Shown: positions 1-9,500 of the stretch, in pieces
Numbering within the stretch: position 1 is the stretch's first letter
Layout of the letters: each line of letters begins with the position of its first letter
DNA from: a virus
Length of the DNA stretch: 64,000 bases
Direction: 5' to 3' (one strand)
Virus record (IMG/VR): IMGVR_UViG_3300021963_000071
Span: 28,175 to 92,174 of that record
Program-made: the position numbers and the translations under genes
Notes under the pieces: generated by a model
What the model saw: the letters and a program-made list of their open reading frames with translations, nothing else
What the model was told of the DNA's origin: nothing
Databases searched by the model: none

Positions 1-571
1 TGTTGCCTGAAAAGTTTTTTGTTGTTGATTTGTTTCCAATTTTAAATAAACCAGATTTTGTATCAACAAATCCATTTCCATTTTGATCAAAGTTTAAGTT
101 ATCTCTATCTACAAGATTAAATGATAGTCCATCAGATCTATAATCGTAGAGAGCATTGTCAAACTTTTCAAAGTAATTAGAATTGTACAAATCATCTTTG
201 CCAGAGATATATTCATAATTATTTATAAAATCTTCTAACTGTTCTATATCTTTCTCTACTTTATCTATCTCAGCAGAAAAAACATCTATCATTGAATTTA
301 TAATAAGTCCAACTGTATTGGCAACGCTGAAGTAGTTTTTTACTCTGATATCGGCGTCCCTGAATGCATTAATGAAGTACTCTTTATTGAGAGGGGAAAG
401 CTGACTTATTAAACCTGGATCATAATAGTTGTTAATTTGAAAATCTCTTATGCCAGATATAAGAGATGATATCTCTGATTTATCAGCCTTGACATTTTTT
501 AAAACAGTAGAAACAAAAGACCTAGAACCTGTCCTTAAGCTATTTATTACTCCTGGAAGATATGTATCCAT
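1..571 (-). CDS. Partial baseplate/tail structural protein, 3' end off window
   Basis: An open frame starts at an ATG at 571, beginning MDTYLPGVINSLRTG, two bases after the stop of the preceding gene, and runs off the left edge after about 190 codons without a stop. The visible part is mostly predicted helix with an acidic, coiled-coil-like stretch around residues 85-125 (DKVEKDIEQLEDFINN), followed by Asn/Asp/Gly-rich sequence (FDQNGNGFVDTKSG) that could be a calcium-binding loop. I do not recognise a family. Its position at the end of the baseplate block, tightly coupled to the giant adsorption protein, suggests another virion protein. The reading frame is clear; the function is inferred from context only. 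Confidence 0.7.
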   Translation of the reverse strand, partial: MDTYLPGVINSLRTGSRSFVSTVLKNVKADKSEISSLISGIRDFQINNYYDPGLISQLSPLNKEYFINAFRDADIRVKNYFSVANTVGLIINSMIDVFSAEIDKVEKDIEQLEDFINNYEYISGKDDLYNSNYFEKFDNALYDYRSDGLSFNLVDRDNLNFDQNGNGFVDTKSGLFKIGNKSTTKNFSGN

Positions 572-572
572 C

Positions 573-3500
573 TTACTTTACTCCAAATGAATTGCCGTCC
601 ATATCCTGAACTTCAAAGGCTATGCCAGCAGTTAGGTTCCTATAAACTATATCATAAATTTCTGTGATATTTAAGAAGTTATCTTTAATTTCTTTTGGTA
701 GCTTAACTACAACATAGCCACCCTTTGGATATGCCATTCCCTGAGAAGGGTACATATCCCAATAAGATATTGCATTTTTGTTATAACTTACTGCTTCTTT
801 TGTATCATATTCATAAGACACGCCCCCACCCCTAAGTCTTGTATCAAAAACATTAACAGGGATCTGAGATCTGCTGTAGAAAACTATTCCAATCAATAGT
901 GCAAATGGATCATATTTATTGGAAGTTGAATTGAATATATCTTTATCATATGTAAAGTTAATTGGATAAGAGTTTGTATATTCGGTTACTTTAGAATAAC
1001 CACTAAAGTTTGCGGTTATATTTGTTCTCTTTTCAATTTTAGTTGGCAGAAGATAAACGTACAGTGGTTGATCTACTCTTATAGTATCTTTATTCAGAAG
1101 TGGATTAAGTGGAATTTCCTGTCCATCTACTTGATAAATTTGAATATCGCTGTTTTTTGATACATAAGATATTTTAATATCCTCTTCTTTAACTGGAAGA
1201 AGTCTTTCAGTAAACTCTATGACTCCGGTTTCTGCATTATAGTTTTTTACCTTTGAAAGAGGTATTGTCTCCCAAACTTTTTCGGATGGTTTTGTAGCTA
1301 AAAGATTTGTATTTTTGTATGCTTGAAACTGCGGCCTTACCAACTTAAGTACGGAATAATCATAGTTTGTTGGTTCTGCCCAAACTAAAAATGGAGTTTG
1401 TCTTACTTTTATTGAAGTTGGAGAAACTATAATTGGATTCTCATCTTTAATTTCATAATATCCTTTACCAAATATTTTAGACCAAGACACACCAGGGGTA
1501 TTCTGAGTTTCATACTGGCAAATAAGTTCCTGGTTTAAATAATTGGCTTTCCAATCACTATAGATATTTGAATTCAAGTAAACAGATTTTCTAAAAGATC
1601 CTTGAGTAACTGAAAGTGGCCAAGCTTTATTCTTCTCAATATCTAGAGACATATTGCCGAGTCTTATTCTTGAATTAGAATTAAACTTTACAGAATAAAC
1701 TGGATATATTTTTTTAAGAGGAATACTTACTGGCTTAAATGTTGTTGATATTTTTGGGCCAATATAATCTATTTGATTTTGAGTATTTCCGTCTGCGTCT
1801 ATTGCGCAAACTGCTAAATAAACATTGTCCAATCCTTTAGATAAAAGATCTACGTAGGATATTTTTTTTCCTATAAACTCTTTTTCTTTAATGTCGTAAA
1901 AACCATATATCATACCATCAGTATTTGTTATCTCACTATAAACATTTACATCACCAAATCTAATATCCCTTTCAACACCATCTGGAATAGATAATATGGC
2001 TGCAGAAATTTCTGTATATCCTGGTATTCCTATCGGTTTAAATGTTGTCTGTAAATTGTTTAAATAAACTTGTCCGGAATTATATGTAGATGGCTTTTTA
2101 GATAATAAAAGAATTCCATCATGAACTGTCACTTCATTTCTGTTATCCAATACTTTTCCGTCAATTCCCACTAAAACATACTCGTTATTACTTATTCTTT
2201 TTTTACCTGTTTTAACAATTTTGGATCCAGAATAATAGGTTGAAGAAGTTGATAAGGTAATTTCTCCATATCCTCCAGAAACTTTCTCGTCACCATATTC
2301 AATATTTACTACTGAATTAGGACTTAGTATAGCTTTTTTAGTATCATCATAGAGAGATGTAATAGTGGAAGAACTATTATTTATTATTTCCGGTATTCCA
2401 GATGGATTTGAAAAGAAAAATGTTACTCCAGCATTTGTTGTAAAAAAATCACTATTAAGATTATAGGTGCTTGGAGTAAGGGATTGAGTGTATTCTCTAT
2501 CTTTATATTTGTAAGATAAAGAAGTAAAATAAATATTTGATGAAGATTGTGGTTGACTAAGCTCCCTACATGCCTTTGTGTTATATGTGTATGATAAGTT
2601 TTGTTCAGCAGATAGGTTTGAAAAATTTTGAGTAACTGTTGCATAAGCCTCAATGTCTACAGTATTAGATAATTCAACTACATAATCTTCTATTTGTATG
2701 TCAGTTGTGCTAGCACTTATTACTTCTTTGGTCCAGGAAGATCCATTCCACTTGTAATATCCATCTTCAGTTCCGCGAACATAAACTCTTTTGTCCATTG
2801 TATTGGACTTTAGTTTTTGCTGATCATAATCATACTCTAATTGACCACTTGCATATCTTCTAATTGGCTTTCCATCTAGATAAGCTTCTTCGATTTCATC
2901 AGGATCAGATACCAGACTATCAACAGCCTCATAAACATTAGTCCAATTATAGGTAGCACCAGTTACTGGTAGTGTCCACCCTATTACAGGGGCAACTACG
3001 GTGTCTGCTCTTTTGGCAGATACTTTTACTGCCTGTATAGAATAACCTTCTGCGTATTCACCGTATTTATTGTCAAGGGTTTTTAGTTTTTCGGAAGACT
3101 GCACCCTAATAAACATATGTCTACAATTTGCTGACTTTACATTAAGGTTTATGTTAACGATTCCATCAGAGTCTGCTTTTTTATTTATCACAGAAGTATG
3201 ATATCTATCAAGTCTTTGCCTAGTAGTTAATTGTGTATTGAATACGAACCCAGATCCATAATCAATAATAGTGTGATCTGTATCTGAATATCCGTAGCTA
3301 TAAACTTTTGCGTTTTTCCATACACCAAAATCAATGGTCAAAGTTTTAATTTCATCATAACCTTCTGGAATTGAAAAATAGATAACATCAGTTATTCTTG
3401 ATGGACCATCAAATCCAGTAAATGTAATCTTTTTATACTCTCGACCAATTGTTAGATTTTCTACTGCACCAACTGCTGCATCCCAAAATTTTGCAACGCC

Positions 3501-4946
3501 ATAATCTGTTGCATGTGATCTCCAGGCAGCAAAAGCAGCGGGGTCTTCATCTTTTAGCGTCTTTAACCTTCTTGCCAAAAGTGATTTTGTTTCACTATCC
3601 ACTGTGCCATCTACATATATGCAGTTGCCCAAATCTTTTTGAGTTTGCTGAAAGGATTGTATTGCATCTCTTGTTTTGGGTCCATATTTTCCATCAACTG
3701 GCCAATTTTTAAAATTGCCCCCGCCATATCTACCAAATGATTTTAGTGCTATCTGTATATACTTTACATAATTATATGAGTTTCCAGAGTATGCAGTTGA
3801 CCAAGTATTAGTGGAGTTACCCCTGTCTATGTCTCGAGTATAGATGAAGTTATTGTATGGCCTATCTGAATCCACTACTGCGTACAGATTACTGTCAATT
3901 GATGATTTAACATTTGAACATGGTAGATCTGTTTTTGTTTCACCCAAAACGGTATATCCATCTTTTTTAACATATGATTTTGAAGGAATGTCTGGATCTT
4001 TTGTTGACCATTTTTTAGTTACAGATCCCCATCTCTGTCTAAGTACCTTTTCTTTAGCTACACCCCTATAAGGAAATTTCATATTTGTTGTTACGGTTCC
4101 ATTAAAAGAAACTGGTTTATCGGTTGCGCTAATATAAGAGTATTCAGTTTGCAAACTAAATGGATAGGATTGAAATTGTGTAATTGGATTTATTTCAGAG
4201 TTTATTTTTTTAGAGTCAGAAGAACTGATTCCTGGAACGTCCTTAACAACATATGGGCCAAAAGAAGACGGTATACTTATCTTGGGAGAATACTTTTCGG
4301 TATAGGCATATGGCTTAAGTAGTCTTGATGTCATTTTTTTTACAGAGTACGATGAAGGTATTGATTCATCTTGAGGCGAAGATACTGCTGTAGAGTTAGA
4401 AATTAAAACTTCTGGATTTGTTACTTCAATATAAAAATCAATAGTTGAAGTATCCATTTTAGATATTTTCTGCTTATGATAGTCTGGCATTGAATCTGAC
4501 AATTTAGCCTTATAATAAGCCTCTATGCTATCGTAAGGTTGAATTAAATCTCTTCCAAATTTTACTTGATTAGTATCAGAAGATATATTAACAAAGTATT
4601 GGATCTTTTCTTCATCAAGAATAGCATCTGAATACATTGTCCAAGATGAATTCCATTCACCTACATAATTATATAATATTGATCTTTTATCAGACTTTCT
4701 CAAAGCACTTGTTCTACAGTGGAGGCCAAATGCTACACAGTTAAACAGAAACTTATATGGGCCCTCTACTAATCCAGATAAAACATTTGTAGACAGATTA
4801 TCATATGCTGTTGGGCCAGTACTTGAATCTACCATGGATCCATTTCCAGAAGAATTATATACTGAGTTACAATAATGAAACCACTCAAAACTTGCAAATA
4901 CTATATTACCTTGTGCGATAGCGTCTCCGTTGTGAGGGAAACTCAT
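573..4946 (-). CDS. C-terminal part of a giant outer baseplate/adsorption protein with a peptidoglycan-binding domain
   Basis: This is a 1457-residue open frame. Residues about 392-462 match the peptidoglycan-binding type 1 fold: a repeated-helix pattern with QIALKSFG, then DGKYGPKTRDAIQSFQQ and a second DGTVDSETKSLL. The rest is beta-rich and Ser/Thr/Tyr/Asn-rich, typical of receptor-binding or baseplate-appendage proteins. The nominal ATG at 4946 lies inside the preceding gene and has no convincing ribosome-binding site. The frame opens into that gene at the hexamer ACGGAG (4925-4930), so I think this is the 3' part of one gene starting at 6516. A +1 shift at CGG would give a product of about 1980 aa (529 codons from the first frame, then 1451). 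Likely role: binding the cell wall during adsorption. The domain call is good; the fusion is inferred from five matching sites. Confidence 0.8.
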   Translation of the reverse strand: MSFPHNGDAIAQGNIVFASFEWFHYCNSVYNSSGNGSMVDSSTGPTAYDNLSTNVLSGLVEGPYKFLFNCVAFGLHCRTSALRKSDKRSILYNYVGEWNSSWTMYSDAILDEEKIQYFVNISSDTNQVKFGRDLIQPYDSIEAYYKAKLSDSMPDYHKQKISKMDTSTIDFYIEVTNPEVLISNSTAVSSPQDESIPSSYSVKKMTSRLLKPYAYTEKYSPKISIPSSFGPYVVKDVPGISSSDSKKINSEINPITQFQSYPFSLQTEYSYISATDKPVSFNGTVTTNMKFPYRGVAKEKVLRQRWGSVTKKWSTKDPDIPSKSYVKKDGYTVLGETKTDLPCSNVKSSIDSNLYAVVDSDRPYNNFIYTRDIDRGNSTNTWSTAYSGNSYNYVKYIQIALKSFGRYGGGNFKNWPVDGKYGPKTRDAIQSFQQTQKDLGNCIYVDGTVDSETKSLLARRLKTLKDEDPAAFAAWRSHATDYGVAKFWDAAVGAVENLTIGREYKKITFTGFDGPSRITDVIYFSIPEGYDEIKTLTIDFGVWKNAKVYSYGYSDTDHTIIDYGSGFVFNTQLTTRQRLDRYHTSVINKKADSDGIVNINLNVKSANCRHMFIRVQSSEKLKTLDNKYGEYAEGYSIQAVKVSAKRADTVVAPVIGWTLPVTGATYNWTNVYEAVDSLVSDPDEIEEAYLDGKPIRRYASGQLEYDYDQQKLKSNTMDKRVYVRGTEDGYYKWNGSSWTKEVISASTTDIQIEDYVVELSNTVDIEAYATVTQNFSNLSAEQNLSYTYNTKACRELSQPQSSSNIYFTSLSYKYKDREYTQSLTPSTYNLNSDFFTTNAGVTFFFSNPSGIPEIINNSSSTITSLYDDTKKAILSPNSVVNIEYGDEKVSGGYGEITLSTSSTYYSGSKIVKTGKKRISNNEYVLVGIDGKVLDNRNEVTVHDGILLLSKKPSTYNSGQVYLNNLQTTFKPIGIPGYTEISAAILSIPDGVERDIRFGDVNVYSEITNTDGMIYGFYDIKEKEFIGKKISYVDLLSKGLDNVYLAVCAIDADGNTQNQIDYIGPKISTTFKPVSIPLKKIYPVYSVKFNSNSRIRLGNMSLDIEKNKAWPLSVTQGSFRKSVYLNSNIYSDWKANYLNQELICQYETQNTPGVSWSKIFGKGYYEIKDENPIIVSPTSIKVRQTPFLVWAEPTNYDYSVLKLVRPQFQAYKNTNLLATKPSEKVWETIPLSKVKNYNAETGVIEFTERLLPVKEEDIKISYVSKNSDIQIYQVDGQEIPLNPLLNKDTIRVDQPLYVYLLPTKIEKRTNITANFSGYSKVTEYTNSYPINFTYDKDIFNSTSNKYDPFALLIGIVFYSRSQIPVNVFDTRLRGGGVSYEYDTKEAVSYNKNAISYWDMYPSQGMAYPKGGYVVVKLPKEIKDNFLNITEIYDIVYRNLTAGIAFEVQDMDGNSFGVK

Positions 4947-6516
4947 ACAAAGCTGCCACAGACTTCTTGGTAGCTTGGCTTGGACCTATGTCTAATATAG
5001 ATAACGTGGAATTTACAGAATTTATATATCTATTTTTTGCGCTTTTTTGACCAAAAATTCCATAAATATCTTTTTCAAATATTGAATTATCAATATTCCA
5101 AGCGCCATTTTTGTTTTCGTCTAATATTTTTGATGATGTGTTGTACTCATAATAGGATGCAGTAGATGAATCCAACGCTGTTAAAGATATGCTTTCTCTC
5201 AAAAATGGTATTGAAGATGGATACTTGCTTGCATCAACAATTAGTGTTCCATTGTCTTTTGTAACAAATTTATCCAAAAGCCTTATGGCCTTTTCTGATA
5301 AAGCTTTGGTCGGGCAAAATGCTAAAACATCAAATCTTGAAAGATCATCCATTGATTGAATATCAACTTTCCAATACAATGCTTGATTTTTTTCTGGAAT
5401 TGTTGATAGTTCTTCACTTATTGGATTTTCAAAAATATATTGATTGAAATTAAATGGAGAAAGTCCTAATCTATAAAATATATATGGATTAATGTTTGCA
5501 TTACTTATAGTATCAAATGAATCATATAGGACGCCAACATTAACTGTCTTCGTTTGAATATCGTTAGAAATTTCAATATCCTGGATTTCATCTAAATTAA
5601 CCGATTGCTTTGACTTGGCGATGAGTCTCCAGTTAAAGACTTCAAATACTCTATTGTCAGCCAAAGCTTTTCTTGGAACAAATGCTTGAAAACCTGTTGT
5701 ATCCATAGACTGCTTATATATATCAGAATACTTTTGTAGAAACTTTTTGATTGAATATTTGTTTCTTTCTAAATTATTTGTATCCATTATAAGAGCTTCT
5801 TCAGCTACTTCTTCAAAGTATGGTACAGCATTTATATTTTCAGTAAAGTTTAAAAATATACTAGAAACTTCACTTTGATCATTTACTTCTATTTTGTCAT
5901 ATATAAGTTTGAGATTTGAAACTGGAGTTGAATCAAATCCAATCAATATCTTGTGTGGTATTTCTGTTTCTAAATAATTTTCTTCAGTAGTATAAGGTTC
6001 TAGAAGTATCTTATATTTTTTTCTACCAGTATTTAAATCTATGTAATCAAAATTGTTTTCATCAACAACTTTAATATTTAAAGTTGAGTAATAATCTGAA
6101 GAAAAGATATCCAGCAATCCGCTTATATTAAATCCTCTTTGTGCATAGCAGAAATGCCTACTTACATAGAAACTGTGTAGAAAATCATTTGGATTAATTG
6201 TATCTATTAACTCAGTGGAATATTCTTCTGAAAATTTAACGTCTGAAATAGAAAGGTCATGAGTTGGTAAACGCGTATTTCCATTTTCGTCTTCAAGAAT
6301 TCCAAGTTCATTCGCGTAGTATATTTTTGTCTGCCCAAAATCGTTAATTTTATTCTCTGGTATGGATTCAGAAACATCCATAATAAAAAGGCTATTGCCA
6401 GCGGTTACGATATCTTGATCAAATAATGCAATATTTGCTGCGTCAGATGGAACACTCTTACCTATTTTTACAGCTTTTTCTTTATAATTCTTAGTTTTAT
6501 TATTAAAGACTTTCAT
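4906..6516 (-). CDS. N-terminal part of the giant outer baseplate/adsorption protein
   Basis: This 536-residue open frame has its ATG overlapping the stop of the preceding gene (TAATG), the usual sign of translational coupling. I recognise no family. A segment around residues 390-430 (DVLAFCPTKALSEKAIRLL, then GTLIVDASKYPSS) looks like an alternating strand/helix fold, unlike the beta-rich remainder. The frame ends in an unusual basic tail (QRRRYRTR) produced only after the CGG at 4929-4927. Shifting +1 there replaces that tail with the 1451-residue continuation. I therefore read this as the first 529 residues of one protein of about 1980 aa. Unshifted ribosomes would make a 536-residue short form, so two products are possible. 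Confidence 0.75.
   Translation of the reverse strand: MKVFNNKTKNYKEKAVKIGKSVPSDAANIALFDQDIVTAGNSLFIMDVSESIPENKINDFGQTKIYYANELGILEDENGNTRLPTHDLSISDVKFSEEYSTELIDTINPNDFLHSFYVSRHFCYAQRGFNISGLLDIFSSDYYSTLNIKVVDENNFDYIDLNTGRKKYKILLEPYTTEENYLETEIPHKILIGFDSTPVSNLKLIYDKIEVNDQSEVSSIFLNFTENINAVPYFEEVAEEALIMDTNNLERNKYSIKKFLQKYSDIYKQSMDTTGFQAFVPRKALADNRVFEVFNWRLIAKSKQSVNLDEIQDIEISNDIQTKTVNVGVLYDSFDTISNANINPYIFYRLGLSPFNFNQYIFENPISEELSTIPEKNQALYWKVDIQSMDDLSRFDVLAFCPTKALSEKAIRLLDKFVTKDNGTLIVDASKYPSSIPFLRESISLTALDSSTASYYEYNTSSKILDENKNGAWNIDNSIFEKDIYGIFGQKSAKNRYINSVNSTLSILDIGPSQATKKSVAALYEFPSQRRRYRTR
4925..4930 (-). other. Putative +1 frameshift site (ACGGAG), joins 6516-start frame to 573-end frame
   Basis: In the first frame the codons are CAA CGG AGA CGC, and that frame ends six codons after CGG. 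Skipping one base gives CAA (C) GGA GAC GCT, which continues for 1451 codons. The hexamer is identical to those at the other four gene breaks in the window, and CGG sits in the same frame in each. Confidence 0.7.
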
Positions 6517-9500
6517 TAACTTTCCTCATAGTCATTGACAATATTGCTATAGGTAGAAACAATGTTGGGAGTTGAACCCAATAAACCCATTTGATATTGA
6601 TCATAGTAACTTAATGGTAACCACTTAGGTGGATTCCAATTCACAGTAGCTGGAGCATCTTCTGTATGGTCCATATCATAGTGATTAAACTTAAATGCTG
6701 GAGTTTCAATAATTCTTGAATTCTCTTGTATTAAATCATTATATATATTTGGAAGTGGAACAAGCTCATTGGCGTAGCTGATATTATCATATGATTCATA
6801 CCAATAAGCTACGTCTCCAACTATGGTAGTTGGAGTTTCTGATGGAGTTACTGACAAATCAGATTCTACTGCGACAAACCAGTATCCAGCTTCAGATCTA
6901 TCCTGAGCATAAAATGGTCCTATTTGGAATTCCCCATTAGAATCCAAATAAACCATTCCTGCTTCACCCGTTCTTCCTGGTGTAGCAGAACTTATTGAAT
7001 AATTAACATCTTCAAAAGCTGAATATACTGTTCTTGCTTTTCTCCAATATACTACTGGCGTAGCTCCTGGCACCGTAGAGTGATTTATATATCCTCTGAT
7101 TAGGTTTTCGCTGATAATATCGGCATTAATTACCCCTCTTGCGGCGGCGGCTTTTAATGAGCCAGTAGAAGAGTGGCTAGATATATTAACTGAAATAGTT
7201 ATATTTTCATAGTATGGAGATGCAGAACTATTTATATTAATTTGAGGTGTTGCAGATGAGTATTGCAATCCTTGGACATTTATCAGAGCTTCTGTTGCAG
7301 TAGCTGGAACTGGACCCGTATATCTAACCTTTGTAGTAGCAAAGCCGTAATCATTCGTTGTGATGAATGCTGATTCAGGAGTCAATATTGTTGAGTCTAT
7401 ATGGAAAGTTTGATTTGGTTTGAAGTTTCCATTCTCATCATAAGAAATAATATTTAGGTATACAAAATCATCAGAATTATCAGAAATATAGGATGGAGAA
7501 ATAGCTACTTCAGCTTTGCCAAAACTATACTCTGTATCAGAAATATATACAAAGCCTTTTGATATTGGTAGTCCCACTGAACTTAGTGATACTCCTGTTG
7601 GAGTAGAAAATTCATTTACTGCAGATTCATAAGTAATATAGTAGTTTGCAGTGGAATTGGGTGTGGATGAAAAGTAGATCTTTGCAGAATAATCATCGTT
7701 TAATGAATCGTACTCATTTTTGTCTACGTAAAATATATTTGAAAGGTCATATGTTACTTCATACAATCTTCCTGGGACCAATACACTTAACCCAGTAGTA
7801 GAAGAGAATACCTCTAATTTATTTCCGTTTAGACTATAGTTTTCACTAATTACGTAGTAACCCTCATCTAAAAAGAGGTCCCATATATAATTTCCATCAT
7901 CATCTGTTAGAACCCAAATGTAAAAACCAGGTTGAATAGGATATTCGACTAAAGACTTACCTGTATAACTATCGTTTATAATTATATTATTAACGTTTGC
8001 AGCGGATAGATAGAGTGCACTGTCATTAGCTGCATATATATTCTCTACATTTCTAAAAATAGGTTTTCCTGGAGTTGCGGTATCTGGATACATCATTTCC
8101 GTATACTGCACCGTTGAACCAGATTCTATTACCTCTACGATAATTGGGGCACCCTGTCTTGGTACATCTGACAGTTCTGCGTTAAAAAGAATGCCACTAA
8201 ATGAATCAGTTTTGGGATCTGCATAAACGTAATAATCTTCTTCTGGAAGATACAACCACCCTGTGTGCAATTCTGGATTTTGTTTATCTAAAACAGAAGA
8301 TATGTTATTCTGTATTTGTCCAATTTTTTCTGCGTAGACTTGTATTTCAGTATAATAATAATTATTTGAATTGATGTCATACAACTCTTCAATGTATGAA
8401 GATGACTGTGTAAAAGGAATTGTTATATCAACTGGTATACTTTCATTTGGAATTACTTCTGATTTATTAGAGTTAATTAAAACTGAATCAGTATCAGAAA
8501 CCGCAGAAATATGTGTAATGAAATATTCATCTTTTTCTGATGAGTCTAACCCAAATGTTTCTCTCTTTAGAGAATAAGAAGATAAGAATGAGTCTTTAAT
8601 TTTTGAGTCAATACTTCTTCCTGAATCTTCTATCAATTCATTTTCTCTATATACATTTCCTAAATGATCAATAAAACCGTTAATCATAGGTGTGCTGTAA
8701 AGCTCTGAATCAGATATGTTAGTCCATACAGCTGACTTAAATGGATAGTAAGGAGTTGAAGAAAGACCAGTTGAAAGAACAATCAACTCTGGGGGAGATG
8801 AATAATTAAATGTTGCTGACTGAAAATAACCCGTGTATGTATACGCATTTATTTCTGCATCTTGTGCTGTGGCGTAAGATTTAACAATGATATTCGGACT
8901 TGATGGAATATAATAATTTGAATTGTCTAACCAATTATATCCAAGTCCACCATATTCTGGATCTCTTACCTGTTGAGTCTGAATTGTGTTATACAACGGA
9001 TATGGAGTTAGTTTAACATTATCTAAAATTAGATCAGATGGAGTAGATCCTATGGGAAATATTATTCCCTGTTTTAAGTCAGAACTAAATATTGGATAAT
9101 CTTTTGTTTTACTAAGGTCATTATTGTCATTTAGAATTGCTGAAGAAATAACAGAATTAGTATAACCAGTAATTGATTTATTTCCATATACTGTAGACCC
9201 AATTTTTAAGTTAGCATTGAGGTAATTAATATTTGGAGTGGCCAAGCTCCAAGATTGACCTACTGTTGGATTACTTAGATAACCTCTTGTGTCTTGGTTA
9301 AAAGCAACTCTGTATTGGCCAGTATGAGATGGGACATATGATTGGGTTACTGGATTCCATTCAACCTTATTGACAACTGTAATCGAAGAAGCTTTAGATA
9401 TGTCAATCGAATTATTGGCCGGAGTTGCTGCGTAGTTAACGTATACATAGTCGTATGTTTTTTCTCTGAAAAAGAGGTTTGTATTTGTCAAGTTATCTGA

